A DNA stretch of 64,000 bases, taken from contig JADLGB010000101.1 in assembly GCA_020849535.1 (NCBI GenBank), forward strand, positions 1 through 64,000, in the 5' to 3' direction. The stretch comes from Candidatus Hydrogenedentota bacterium. GTDB lineage: Bacteria > Hydrogenedentota > Hydrogenedentia > Hydrogenedentales > SLHB01. A model generated the notes under the pieces. That model saw nothing but the letters and a program-made list of their open reading frames with translations. It made no database searches and was not told the origin of the DNA. Every line of letters starts with the position of its first letter. Position 1 is the stretch's first letter. This document shows, piece after piece, positions 8,911-18,440 of the stretch. A program made the translations under genes and the position numbers.

Positions 8911-9668
8911 ACGTCCTTGTCTTCAAAGGCGAGCGAGGCCAGCACGAGCAACATGATGGTGTACACCGAGCCATATGCCATGGCCCACAGCACGTAGGCC
9001 GGTGCGACCTCCACTCCGTTGGCCGCTTCCGACCGGATATTGAAGTTGGAGAGATTGGGAATGACGTAGTAGACGCACGCAAGCACGAACTCCGTCCACG
9101 TCCCGTGGAAGTGCTCCGGCAGGTCGATCAGGATGGTCGTTGCGTGGCCCACGACAAACGCCGAGAAGACGATGAGCGCACCTAATATGGGGCTCGTGAC
9201 CGAAGACATCAACACGGCCAGGGATGTTATCAGCAGTAGCTCCCAGTAAATGAGCAGCACCGCCAGGAAGAACGTCGTGTCCACGCTGCCTCCCAGGGAG
9301 AGCACGTACGCCGCGGTCACGAGCGTCATCACCACGGTCACAATGGCCAGCAGCAGCGCCATCCCCAGGTACTTACCGATGACAAACTCCCAGCGCGCCA
9401 TGGGGCGGCAGATGATGGTGTAGATGGTGCGCTTGTCGATCTCCTTGTACACGAGGCTTGTGCCCACGAAGATCGCGATGAGCACCCCAAAGATGGACAC
9501 CGCCGCCAGCGAGATGTCCTTTACGATCTTGACGTCCTGGCCGATGCTGATCCACCCCAGTGCCTTGGAACCCAGGATGGTCGAAGCCGCGAAGAAGAGC
9601 AGAACGTAGAGAACCTTGTCGCGGACTGCCTCGCGAAACGTGTTCTGGGCTACGGCCAGGATTCTCAC
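8907..9668 (-). CDS. ABC-2 type transporter permease
   Basis: This 253-residue integral membrane protein has about six hydrophobic segments and the typical ABC-2 layout: a cytoplasmic N-terminus (TFREAVRDKVLY) followed by paired helices, and the motif KRTIYTIICRPMARWEF at about residues 78-94. It forms the membrane channel for the ATPase encoded immediately upstream; the cargo is unknown. The GTG start at 9668 overlaps the ATPase stop (GTGA), and its own stop overlaps the next start. Confidence 0.88.
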   Translation of the reverse strand: MRILAVAQNTFREAVRDKVLYVLLFFAASTILGSKALGWISIGQDVKIVKDISLAAVSIFGVLIAIFVGTSLVYKEIDKRTIYTIICRPMARWEFVIGKYLGMALLLAIVTVVMTLVTAAYVLSLGGSVDTTFFLAVLLIYWELLLITSLAVLMSSVTSPILGALIVFSAFVVGHATTILIDLPEHFHGTWTEFVLACVYYVIPNLSNFNIRSEAANGVEVAPAYVLWAMAYGSVYTIMLLVLASLAFEDKDV

Positions 9669-10591
9669 GGGCTCACCTCCTGCGCCTTCACGAAGTGGTC
9701 CTCAAGCGATTCCTTGAGTTGGGTGAACTCCACAAGGGAGCCCCCCTTGGCCAGGGCTACCCTCACGGCTTCATTCGCGGTCTGCACGTCTTGCAGCGTC
9801 AGGTGATGGCCGGCTTCGGATACCCGTGTCGAAAGCGCCTTGGACTCCAACTCCGCCACAACGTCCGCGGCCAGACCGGTGACTATCACCTCGACGGGGC
9901 TGTCTTGCTTGCCGAGGAGCTCGTCAATACGCCCTTGGCTGGTCAGTTTTCCCTTGACGAGGATACCCACCCGGTCACAGATCTGCTCGACGTCCCCCAA
10001 CACGTGCGAGCTGAAAAAGATTGTCTTCTTCTCGTCCCGCATGCGGAGAATGAGTTCACGGATGGACCTGCGCCCGAGCGGGTCGAGTCCGCTCATGGGT
10101 TCGTCGAGGATGAGAACCTTGGGATCTCCCACGAGGGCGACAGCGAAACCGAGACGCTGCCGCATCCCCTTCGAGAACTCCCGCACGCGTTGGCTGGCGA
10201 TGTCGCGCAGGTCGAGCAGATCCGAAAGCTTGTCCCACTCAGCCGTCCGCTCGCGGGTTCCCAGTCCGTGCAGCCGGCCATAGAAATCGAGGGTTTCCCT
10301 CGGAGTGAGATACTCGTAGAAATAGGGGTTTTCGGGCAGGTAGCCGATGTGGCGCCGCGCTTGGCGTTTGCGCACACTGTCACCGAAGATGTACGCCTCC
10401 CCGTGGGTCTGACGCACCAATCCAGAGAGGATTTTGATTGTCGTGGTTTTGCCCGCACCATTGCGGCCCAGAAACCCGAAGACCTCGTTCTCCTGTACGG
10501 CCAGGCTCAGTCCATCCAGGGAGGGCGGCAAGGCCCTCAACAGCGAGGAGCGGTACGTCTTGCCCAAATCCTGTGTGGCGATCGCGTCCAT
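9665..10591 (-). CDS. ABC transporter ATP-binding protein (ABC-2 exporter)
   Basis: This 308-residue cytoplasmic ATPase has Walker A GRNGAGKTTT (about residues 39-48), signature FSKGMRQRLG (about 139-148) and Walker B VLILDEP (about 159-165). A C-terminal extension of about 80 residues is typical of CcmA/NatA-like exporters. It is the first gene of a three-gene operon with the permease and the TPR-like protein. The start is the ATG at 10591, with a sigma70-like promoter 60-90 bases upstream. Confidence 0.93.
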   Translation of the reverse strand: MDAIATQDLGKTYRSSLLRALPPSLDGLSLAVQENEVFGFLGRNGAGKTTTIKILSGLVRQTHGEAYIFGDSVRKRQARRHIGYLPENPYFYEYLTPRETLDFYGRLHGLGTRERTAEWDKLSDLLDLRDIASQRVREFSKGMRQRLGFAVALVGDPKVLILDEPMSGLDPLGRRSIRELILRMRDEKKTIFFSSHVLGDVEQICDRVGILVKGKLTSQGRIDELLGKQDSPVEVIVTGLAADVVAELESKALSTRVSEAGHHLTLQDVQTANEAVRVALAKGGSLVEFTQLKESLEDHFVKAQEVSP

Positions 10592-10650
10592 CCGGCGTCA
10601 CATCCCCGCTCCGCTCCACGGTGCGAACTAGACTCATCCTCAGTACCCAC

Positions 10651-10682
10651 TATATATGGGCAGAGTTTATCCAAAAAGTCAA
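10651..10682 (-). promoter_or_regulatory. Possible sigma70 promoter of the ABC-2 operon
   Basis: Read on the minus strand, TTGACT (10682-10677) is followed after 18 bases by CATATA (10658-10653), with TATATA overlapping. The surrounding DNA is the most AT-rich in this gap. The rest of the gap, 10683-10870, holds nothing I recognise. Confidence 0.4.
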
Positions 10683-10870
10683 TAGCTTGTGCCTGCCGTC
10701 CCCGTCCCCGGGAGCCATCCGCCAGCTCCTGCGTTCTGTCAAGTCACCTCGAAGTGCGGATGTCGCCGCATGAACTCCCGTCGGCGAGCATGCGCTGGGG
10801 CGGTCTCCCTGTCGTGTGGAAGACCGCCCCAGCATGCCATTGCGACTCGTTCTGCCGCCTCTACGACATA

Positions 10871-12883
10871 TCAGAAGTCCTTCAGGTCGTCTTCATCCAA
10901 AGGAATGATCTCCTCCGGAGACGCCTTGGTGGGCTGTGCCGCTTTCTTGGGAGCTTCTTTTGGCTTGTCCGCGGCCGCGTGGTGGGTCAATTGCTTGACG
11001 GTCCGCCGGTCCGCATGGAACGCAGGCTTCTGCAGCGGTGGATTCTTGCGGCCTGCCCGAGTCTTGGGCGGAGCCGCCGTTTCCATCCCCGACACATTGG
11101 CGCCCACCAGCGCGGCGAGTTGCTGGACCACGCCGCCCACTTCGCGGGCCTGCGCGTTCAACTCCTCACTCGCCGAAGCCGACTCTTCCGAACTGGCGGC
11201 ATTCGCCTGGACGGCCCGATCCATTTGCGACACGGCCGTGTTCAATTGATCGATGCCCGACGTCTGCTCTCTGCACGCCGCGCTGACTTCGGCGATCAAC
11301 TGGGCTACGTTGCGCGCGCCCTCGTCGATGCGCTCGAGCATGTGCGCCACTTCATTCACCACGTGCACGCCGTTTTCCGCGTCCGTGCGCGATCCCTCAA
11401 TCAAAACCGCCGTGCTTTTGGACGCTTCGGCGCTGCGCTGGGCCAGCGCACGAACTTCCTCGGCCACCACGGCGAATCCTTTGCCCGCCTCCCCGGCGCG
11501 TGCCGCTTCCACGGCGGCGTTCAGGGCCAGGAGGTTGGTTTGGAACGCGATCTCGTCGATCGTCTTCAGGATCTTGGCCGTCTCGTCCGCGGAGGTCCGA
11601 ATCTTGCCCATGGCGTCCGACATGCGTTTCATCGCTTGCTGCGCTTCTTCCACGGCCTTTCGCGAGTCGTTGGACATCGTGTTCGCCTGATTCGCGTTAT
11701 CGGCGTTGTGGTGCGTCATGGACGTCAGCTCTTCCAACGACGCGGAACTCTCTTCCAACGAGGCCGCCTGCTCGCTCGTGGATTCCGCAAGCTCCTGGCT
11801 GACCGTGGCGATCTGATCGGATGCCGCGGTCAACTGGGTTGAGCCTTCGCCCAACTGGGTGATGGCGTGGTTGATCGGTTTGCTGATGCTCCGCGCAATG
11901 AAGAAGGCCAGGAACATGCCAATCACGACACCTGCGATCGACAAGATCAGCGCCATCCATTCCGTGCGCGCGATGATAGCTTCCTTGGCCGTGTTCAGTT
12001 TCGACTGAATCCCATCAGGTCCGCTGATGGTATTCAGTATCGAGGTGGCGCATTCCTGCATGACGACTTCTGCATTGGCCTGATCGGTAAGCCCCTTCTT
12101 GTACGCATCGCCGGCGTTTGCATACTCATCGATGAAGCCCATGATCGTGCCCGCCGCGGATTCCAGCGCGGCCTCACCCGCGACAAGCGACTGCCATTTC
12201 GTGATTGCTTCGCGCATCGCCGTCAGTTGCTTCTCGTAGTTGTCGATCTGTTCCTGCTTGCCCGTGGCGATCAAGTACACTGCCTGCACGCGCAGGAGAA
12301 GAAAATTCTCTACGATGTCGTTCTCCAACCCCAATCCAATCGCCGACCACTTCGACAAGGCGGCCACATCGCCGGCGGTCTGTGCGGCTGCGATACCGGG
12401 TTCGATCACGTCCGTCATGGCTTGTCCAATACTGGCCGTGACGTCGACTCCGATCCGTTTCCATTCATCAAACGCGCTGCTGCGCGCAGTTTGGGCCTTC
12501 TCCACAGTCTCAAATGCCGCAAGGTACTTGTCGCATTCGACTCGGGCTCCCGCCACCTGTTCGGCCGCAGCCTTGCTCAAAGCGCTGTTGGTCTCGAGAC
12601 TCTCCAGCACGTTGACCAGCTCTGTGCGGCTATCCTTAAACAGTTCGGCCGCGTTCTTTTCCTGGCCTTCTTTCTTGTCGAAACCGAATTTCGCGAAGTC
12701 CCGGCGGTGGAACCCGCACGCATCCAAGGCAGTCACGGCCTTGTATCCCAGGTCCGACAGTTTCACCTGGACGTCGACCCCGCGAACGCCATACCACCCG
12801 CTGAAGCCAAGTGCGGCGGCGAGCACCACCAATACGCTGAATCCTAGAAGGATTCTCGCTGAAAGCGTCAAACTCCTGGACAT
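10871..12883 (-). CDS. Methyl-accepting chemotaxis protein
   Basis: This 670-residue chemoreceptor transmits a periplasmic signal to CheA/CheW. The N-terminal membrane helix is at about residues 8-28. An all-helical periplasmic region (about 30-305) suggests a four-helix-bundle type sensor. The second membrane helix (about 308-330) leads to a short HAMP-like stretch and a signalling domain. The hairpin tip is well conserved ([20 protein letters not shown], about 441-460). The tail is acidic and lacks a receptor pentapeptide. It starts 63 bases after the porin-like gene on the same strand, suggesting joint transcription. A GGAGG nine bases before the ATG fixes the start. No flagellar or che genes lie in the window. 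Confidence 0.92.
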   Translation of the reverse strand: MSRSLTLSARILLGFSVLVVLAAALGFSGWYGVRGVDVQVKLSDLGYKAVTALDACGFHRRDFAKFGFDKKEGQEKNAAELFKDSRTELVNVLESLETNSALSKAAAEQVAGARVECDKYLAAFETVEKAQTARSSAFDEWKRIGVDVTASIGQAMTDVIEPGIAAAQTAGDVAALSKWSAIGLGLENDIVENFLLLRVQAVYLIATGKQEQIDNYEKQLTAMREAITKWQSLVAGEAALESAAGTIMGFIDEYANAGDAYKKGLTDQANAEVVMQECATSILNTISGPDGIQSKLNTAKEAIIARTEWMALILSIAGVVIGMFLAFFIARSISKPINHAITQLGEGSTQLTAASDQIATVSQELAESTSEQAASLEESSASLEELTSMTHHNADNANQANTMSNDSRKAVEEAQQAMKRMSDAMGKIRTSADETAKILKTIDEIAFQTNLLALNAAVEAARAGEAGKGFAVVAEEVRALAQRSAEASKSTAVLIEGSRTDAENGVHVVNEVAHMLERIDEGARNVAQLIAEVSAACREQTSGIDQLNTAVSQMDRAVQANAASSEESASASEELNAQAREVGGVVQQLAALVGANVSGMETAAPPKTRAGRKNPPLQKPAFHADRRTVKQLTHHAAADKPKEAPKKAAQPTKASPEEIIPLDEDDLKDF

Positions 12884-12946
12884 TTCTCATACCTCCATCC
12901 GGCTACGCCGTATCTTGCCCCCCGGCCTCCGGTCGCAACCGGCCAA

Positions 12947-14527
12947 CTAGTTGTATCGCAAATCGGGCGAGCCAAACGTCAGCCCGCACTCGAAGAAGAA
13001 GTAATCCGCATCGTCCGTATCCGTTCCCGCGTTGAATTCCAGGCCGTTTCGGCTGTTGAAATTGCCATCTTGGAGTCCGTCGCCGACGAAGAGCCGTTCC
13101 CAGCCTACGCGGAAGAACAGATCCTCGCTGTAGTTGTAACGAAGCCAGAGGTACAGGCGGGTGCCCAGATAGTCGTCCGACTCCTCGGTCCAGAAACTGA
13201 GCGCGGGCGCGAGCGGTACGCGGAATCGCCCGACCGTTACCGTCTGCGGATTGTCGAAGACCTCATTCGCGCCAAAATACGCCGCGTTGAAGTGGACGGT
13301 AAGCTTGTCGGTGGGATGCGCCTCGACACCGGCCCGGATCTGGTGGAAGTTGGAAAGCTCTTGCTGGACGTCCAAGAGCCACGAATAGACCGAATACGAG
13401 AAGAGGCGGTTGAAGGACACGCTCGCCTCGGGCCGGTAGAAGGGATTGATATACTCGCCGAAGGTCAGGTCTCGATTGTCTTCACCCGTGAAGTACGCTC
13501 CGCCGAGGAACAAACGCGGCGCCCACGGGACATCCGGGAAGCTATACCCCAACTCCAGATCGCTACCCCAATTGTCATACTCCGCGCCATCGTCGCCGTA
13601 GATCTGGCTCACCGGCTTGAACCCGAAGCCAACGGCATCCGCTTCCCCGAACTGATAGGCCAGCTCGAGGTCATAGTCGAAGTCCGCGTACTTGCCCCAC
13701 AACCGTGTGCCCACCGTGTAGAGGTTGGTCACATCGTAATCATCCAGATTGAACAGGTCTTCGAGGCGTTCAATGGGAGCCGCGAAGTTGGTGTCGTTCA
13801 GGCTGCGGGCATCCCGGATCCACATCCAGTACAAGGATGCCTTGAGGTGCTCCAGACCCCGGTAGGTCGCATATACGCCCGAAAAATCGACGTCGCCGTC
13901 CTGCTCGGCGATTCCAGACTCGGCCAGCTTGGTATACCAGGCGTCGACTACGAAGTCTTCCACATCGTACGTCAGGCGCACGCCGTCATAGGACATACCA
14001 AGCGTGGAGGCGATGCTGTCGCTGACCAGCCAAGCCTTGCCGAACTTGAGAGGCTGCCTGCCGATGCGCAGTGTGAGGGGTTGCCCCAGGATATCCCCGA
14101 CGTCGATCCAGGACTGCAAGACCTCGACGTCATTCTGCGTTGCGGCCCTCGAGTCTATCCCGGTCACGTAGTTCGATCGGAAATCCTCGCCCCAAAGGTC
14201 GAAGCTCTCCAACTCCACATACGCGGACACATGATCCGTGAAATCCGCCAGGACGCCGATTTTCGTCTTCTGCTCGATAATCTGCAGGTCGGTTTCTTTG
14301 CTGTCCCAATCGAACCGGCTTTCCAGCCCGAACGGTCCAATGGGTCTGCGCGGAACAAAGAACTCGGGAATGCGGACCTCGCGGGGCCCGCCTGCCGCCC
14401 CCACATAGGTGTTGGTCCAGTACCGGCCCCGGATGTGAAGCTGGCCTCCCACCTGCACATCCTGCAATTCCGCCAGCGAAGACATGCTGAATACGCTCAG
14501 CAACACGATGACCCCAATCCTCGGCAT
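12947..14527 (-). CDS. Alginate-export-type outer membrane porin
   Basis: This 526-residue protein has a signal peptide (cleavage near SSLA-ELQ, about residue 19) followed by many alternating aromatic/hydrophobic strands, as in a beta-barrel. Segments such as LRIGRQPLKFGKAWLVSD and YDGVRLTYDVEDFVVDAWY match the alginate export (AlgE-like) family. These form outer membrane channels for anionic polysaccharides or act as general porins. It ends with a strand ending YN rather than the usual terminal Phe. The ATG at 14527 has AAGGAG upstream. The chemoreceptor gene follows it. Confidence 0.8.
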   Translation of the reverse strand: MPRIGVIVLLSVFSMSSLAELQDVQVGGQLHIRGRYWTNTYVGAAGGPREVRIPEFFVPRRPIGPFGLESRFDWDSKETDLQIIEQKTKIGVLADFTDHVSAYVELESFDLWGEDFRSNYVTGIDSRAATQNDVEVLQSWIDVGDILGQPLTLRIGRQPLKFGKAWLVSDSIASTLGMSYDGVRLTYDVEDFVVDAWYTKLAESGIAEQDGDVDFSGVYATYRGLEHLKASLYWMWIRDARSLNDTNFAAPIERLEDLFNLDDYDVTNLYTVGTRLWGKYADFDYDLELAYQFGEADAVGFGFKPVSQIYGDDGAEYDNWGSDLELGYSFPDVPWAPRLFLGGAYFTGEDNRDLTFGEYINPFYRPEASVSFNRLFSYSVYSWLLDVQQELSNFHQIRAGVEAHPTDKLTVHFNAAYFGANEVFDNPQTVTVGRFRVPLAPALSFWTEESDDYLGTRLYLWLRYNYSEDLFFRVGWERLFVGDGLQDGNFNSRNGLEFNAGTDTDDADYFFFECGLTFGSPDLRYN

Positions 14528-15316
14528 TGCTCGTCTCCTTCGTATGTGCGTCTGTCGCGTTGAGTTACTCTCTCCTGGCGACCTTCCTTCCGCTCGTAAC
14601 TAACTCTACGACTGAATGCAGGTCGCTCAGCCTGCTTAAGGACGAATACAAGGTGGCGCCGCCCGGTTCCAGTAGCGGTGTCGCGGCCAGGCGTGATGAA
14701 GCGTACGCGGACACGGGGCGCCATCTGAGGTGACGTGAAAGGAACGCCTCCAATGAGTCACTGGGAGGCGGTGGAAGCAGAGACAACTGCTCGAATCTGG
14801 AAAGGTGGTAGTGGGAGAGACGGATGCTGGTGGAGCACACCCGGCGAATGGCTCTCGCCACGGAGCCGCGAAGAAGCGGTGCTGCAGACCTCCTACGCCC
14901 AGGTATTCTCACGCGGCGGATCCCCCACGGAAATAGACTCCCCATGCCACCCTCACTCGCCTGAAGTACCGGATAGTGTACCTAATTAGTTACGCGCTCT
15001 TCGTCCCCACTTCAGCGCGCCCAGGCAGCATATTAGCCGCCGCTATCGCGATTTCCCCGAAATTCAATAATATGAATGCATATACTATACCATCATTGTC
15101 CCGCTCTGTCCAGCCTTTTTTCTATATGTCCCAATTTTCACAGTTGAACTCCCCTCTGTTCAGGCCCCAGAATAGCCAACCTTGGGCTCCCAATCTCACG
15201 AGGTGAGAAGTGTTTGACTTCACCGGAAGGGGCATGCCATGTTTTCGGCAATTGATGCATTCATAATCCGGGTCGGTGGTGATTAGGCTGGTGCTTCCAG
15301 CCGTGAAAGGAAACAC
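14528..15316. promoter_or_regulatory. 790-bp divergent intergenic region
   Basis: This gap lies between the porin-like gene and the PhoPQ-related gene, so both promoters must be here. Only the part around 15060-15130 is AT-rich (AATATGAATGCATAT, TATACTATAC), the most likely promoter for the plus-strand gene. CTCAC-GAG-GTGAG (15197-15209) makes a small hairpin. Open frames inside are Ser/Arg-rich and unconvincing. I checked for cobalamin and c-di-GMP riboswitch features and saw none. Confidence 0.3.
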
Positions 15317-16756
15317 ATGAAACCCGTACTCCGTAATAGTTCTCGCCTCGGCAGCGCATTACTTCTCGCGATGGTCCTCCTTGCCTCGGGTTGCGCTCAC
15401 CTGATCGGAGCGCCGGGCAGCAAAGAGACCGCGCTGGATCGCTATGTAGCCAAGCCTGACCCAAGTTACGCATATTCGGTCCTGAGCGCGACAAAAGGCG
15501 AGGGATACACGAGTTTCGTGGTTGACATGACCTCCCAGACCTGGCGCAAGCCGGAGGAAGTGGACCGCACGGTTTGGAAGCACTGGCTCGTGATCGCGAA
15601 ACCCGACACCGTGAAGACCGATGTCGCTCTGCTTTTCATCAATGGAGGCGACAACGGTGGCGCCGCTCCCGAGGGGGCCGACGAGCGTCTCGCCCGCATC
15701 GCCATCGCGACGGGTTCGGTCGTGGCGGACCTTCGCATGGTCCCGAACCAGCCCTTGATCTTCGCTGGGGACGGGATTCCCCGGGAAGAAGACGCGATGA
15801 TCGTCTACACGTGGGACAAGTACCTCCGCACGGGCGACGAAACCTGGCCGGCACGCCTGCCCATGACGAAGAGCGCGGTCCGCGCCATGGACACCGTGAC
15901 CAGCCTCTTGGCCAGTGACGCGGGCGGCAAGGTCGCGGTGGACCGATTTGTGGTTGCCGGTGGGTCCAAGCGCGGTTGGACGACATGGACAACCGCGGCA
16001 GTCGACGAACGGGTGGTCGCCATCTGCCCGATCGTGATCGACATGCTGAATCTTGTGCCATCCTTCATGCACCACTGGGAGGTGTACGGCTTCTGGGCGC
16101 CCGCGGTGAACGACTACGTGGAGATGGGCATCATGAATTGGATGGGTACGCCCGAGTATGAAGCCCTCCTCAAGATTGAAGAGCCCTATGAATACCGCTC
16201 ACGCTTCACCATGCCCAAGCTCATTCTGAATGCCAGCGGCGACCAGTTCTTTCTCCCAGACAGCTCGCAGTTCTACTTCGACGACCTCCCCGGTGAGACG
16301 CTGTTGAGGTACGTGCCCAATACCGGCCATTCCATGAAGGATACGGACGCGCTGGAGTCGCTGCTGGCCTTCTACCAGACCGTGATTTCCGATTCCCCCC
16401 GGCCCAGATTCTCGTGGACCGTCGAGAAGGACAACTCCATTCGCGTGACCGTGAACGACAAACCGGCCGCGGTGGCCTTGTGGCAGGCCACGAATCCCGA
16501 CGCTCGCGATTTCCGCGTGGATACGATTGGCAAAGCCTGGACGAGCATGGCCTTGACCGACCAGGGCGGCGGGGTCTACCTCGGCGCTGTGCCCGAGCCC
16601 GCAAAGGGTTGGACGGCTTTCTTTGTCGAACTTACCTACCCCACGGAAGGACCGGTTCCTCTCAAGCTTACAACACAGGTCCATGTCGTGCCGGACAAAG
16701 TGCCCTTCACCTACACGGCGCCCCAGGAGACACCCAAGGGATTTCTGAGCAAGTGA
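15317..16756 (+). CDS. PhoPQ-activated pathogenicity-related (PqaA-like) lipoprotein
   Basis: This 479-residue protein has a lipoprotein signal with lipobox LASGC (Cys26), so it is membrane-anchored outside the cytoplasm. The body matches the PhoPQ-related alpha/beta-hydrolase family: LLFINGGDNGG near 104, the presumed nucleophile motif GGSKRG with Ser217, an acid near GDQFFLPD and His in NTGHSM. The natural substrate is not known. The ATG at 15317 follows GAAAGG. It is 69 bases upstream of a conserved small gene that overlaps an ABC permease gene, so it may belong to the efflux operon. Confidence 0.88.
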   Translation: MKPVLRNSSRLGSALLLAMVLLASGCAHLIGAPGSKETALDRYVAKPDPSYAYSVLSATKGEGYTSFVVDMTSQTWRKPEEVDRTVWKHWLVIAKPDTVKTDVALLFINGGDNGGAAPEGADERLARIAIATGSVVADLRMVPNQPLIFAGDGIPREEDAMIVYTWDKYLRTGDETWPARLPMTKSAVRAMDTVTSLLASDAGGKVAVDRFVVAGGSKRGWTTWTTAAVDERVVAICPIVIDMLNLVPSFMHHWEVYGFWAPAVNDYVEMGIMNWMGTPEYEALLKIEEPYEYRSRFTMPKLILNASGDQFFLPDSSQFYFDDLPGETLLRYVPNTGHSMKDTDALESLLAFYQTVISDSPRPRFSWTVEKDNSIRVTVNDKPAAVALWQATNPDARDFRVDTIGKAWTSMALTDQGGGVYLGAVPEPAKGWTAFFVELTYPTEGPVPLKLTTQVHVVPDKVPFTYTAPQETPKGFLSK

Positions 16757-16825
16757 GGATTGTTTCCTCGCCGGATCGCGGCGACATGACGCGCCGCATT
16801 CTGACTGTTTGAAGAGGAACCTCTC

Positions 16826-17302
16826 ATGGAACTGCCGGCTGCCCTTCGTGAAGCACTGCGGCCCCTTTTTGATGCTTTTCCCCTGGAAAGCGCCATGGAA
16901 TCGCTCGTCGTGACGGCCGCTCCGCCGCAGAACTTCACCGGCCTGGTGGAGGACTTGGTTGGAGTCCCGGTCCTCTCGGCCAGGCCCGCGCTGTGCGCGG
17001 GACTGTGGCTCTATGTGGATGACCTGGAGCGGAGCCACGTGCTCAGCCAAGGCATCGACGACAGCACGGGTTCTTTCTGGCACGGGATCATGCACCGCCG
17101 CGAGGGCGATTTCAGCAACAGCCATTACTGGTTTCGCCGCGTGGGAACGCACCCCGCCATGAAATCCATACCCGGCTACGACGCGCATGGCTTCATAGAC
17201 GAAGTAGAGCGGCGGCGTGCCCAGAAGGCGCCCGATCTCGTTGCGCTGCAACGAAAGGAATGGGAGACCCTCTTCACCTGGTGCGCGGAGCGCGACGTGT
17301 GA
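16826..17302 (+). CDS. Conserved hypothetical protein, first of ABC efflux cluster
   Basis: This 158-residue cytoplasmic protein has no known domain. It looks strongly constrained: VTAAPPQNFTGLVEDLVGVP, a GLWLYVDDLERSH segment, and DDSTGSFWHGIMHRREGDFSN-type residues including several His and Trp. I recall similar proteins in Planctomycetota-type genomes annotated only as hypothetical. It overlaps the next gene by GTGA, so it is translationally coupled to the ABC permease. The ATG at 16826 is preceded by GAGGAAC. Confidence 0.75.
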   Translation: MELPAALREALRPLFDAFPLESAMESLVVTAAPPQNFTGLVEDLVGVPVLSARPALCAGLWLYVDDLERSHVLSQGIDDSTGSFWHGIMHRREGDFSNSHYWFRRVGTHPAMKSIPGYDAHGFIDEVERRRAQKAPDLVALQRKEWETLFTWCAERDV

Positions 17303-18438
17303 GTTTCGGGCGGTTCATCTGGCGCAACGCGTTCCGCAACAAACGGCGAACAGGGCTGACCATGCTGAGCATTGGCTTCTCGCTGTTCCTGCTGATGGCC
17401 CTTCTGACCTTCATGGGCCAACTCCTCAATCCGGTGAGCGAGGCGGACAGTGCCTTGCGTCTCATCGTTTCTCCGGCAACATCCTTGGCAGATCTCATGC
17501 CGATCGCTTACCGCGACCGGATCAAGCGCGTGCCGCACGTTGAACACGTCACGACCTTGCAGTGGTTTAATGGCATCTACAAAGACCCAGACTACCAGTT
17601 TGCCAATTTCGCGACCGACCCAGAAGAGATCTTTGAAGTCTACGTCGACCAGGAGATCGGGGCGCGGGAAAAGGCGGCATTCATCGCCGAACGCCGCGGG
17701 ACCGTCGCGAGTACCGCGCTCGCCAATCGATTCAACTGGAAGGTGGGCGACCCCATTACCCTGAAGGGGACCATCTTCCCCGTGGACCTCGACCTCGTCC
17801 TCGTGGGCACGTTCACGGATCCGCTTTCCCAGGAGTTGCTGTACTTTCACTACGATTACCTCAACGAGGCCATGGACAACCTCAATCTCATAGGAGCGTT
17901 CGCCGTGAGAGGGTCCAGCGTAGACTCCATCCCCGGCATCGCAGAGGCCATTGACAGCCAGTTCCGCAATAGCGCCTCCGAGACCAAGACTGAAACGGAA
18001 AAGGCTTTCGTGCTGGGATTCGTCTCCATGTTGGGGAATATCCAGGGTATCATCGCATCGATCGCGGGAGTGGTCGTCTTTACCATGCTGCTGGTCGCGG
18101 TGAGCACCATGGGGATGGCTGTGCGCGAACGGGCTCGCGAGGTTGCCATCCTCAAGACCATCGGCTATTCGCGTTCCACGATACTTGCCCTGGTTGTGGG
18201 GGAAGCGGTCTTTATCGCGCTTGTGGGCGCAGCCCTGGGCGTGACCCTGGGCGAGTCGCTTCGTCTGGTCGACCTCAACATCATGACCCAGGGGTTCATT
18301 ACGCGCTATAGCCCGGACCCGGAGACCTACGCCGCCGTCTTGGGCACCGGCATCGGCATCGGTCTCATATCAGGCTTCTTCCCCGCGTGGCATTCAGTCA
18401 ATCTCACGGTAACCTCGGCGATGCGCGGACTGCACTGA
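17299..18438 (+). CDS. ABC transporter permease (FtsX/MacB family), first of two
   Basis: This 379-residue permease has one N-terminal helix (after RNAFRNKRRTG), a long extracytoplasmic domain (about residues 45-240) and three C-terminal helices ending in SGFFPAWHSV, the MacB/FtsX core layout. I take the GTG at 17299, which overlaps the previous stop as GTGA and puts the first helix at the usual distance; the longer frame from 17260 would lie inside the preceding gene. It pairs with the next permease, adaptor and ATPase as a four-part export system acting on the cell envelope. Confidence 0.88.
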   Translation: MSFGRFIWRNAFRNKRRTGLTMLSIGFSLFLLMALLTFMGQLLNPVSEADSALRLIVSPATSLADLMPIAYRDRIKRVPHVEHVTTLQWFNGIYKDPDYQFANFATDPEEIFEVYVDQEIGAREKAAFIAERRGTVASTALANRFNWKVGDPITLKGTIFPVDLDLVLVGTFTDPLSQELLYFHYDYLNEAMDNLNLIGAFAVRGSSVDSIPGIAEAIDSQFRNSASETKTETEKAFVLGFVSMLGNIQGIIASIAGVVVFTMLLVAVSTMGMAVRERAREVAILKTIGYSRSTILALVVGEAVFIALVGAALGVTLGESLRLVDLNIMTQGFITRYSPDPETYAAVLGTGIGIGLISGFFPAWHSVNLTVTSAMRGLH

Positions 18439-18440
18439 CG

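Noticed and set aside
9560..11842. 760-codon plus-strand frame across the ABC ATPase and chemoreceptor genes
   Set aside because: It is antisense to two genes with clear family motifs, and its product is Arg/His-rich without any domain pattern.
13070..14563. 497-codon plus-strand frame opposite the porin gene
   Set aside because: It mirrors the codon structure of the porin gene; the porin frame has a signal peptide, ribosome site and beta-strand pattern.
14528..14990. Possible riboswitch upstream of the porin gene
   Set aside because: No cobalamin, c-di-GMP or other consensus core could be found by eye; only unspecific GC-rich pairing.
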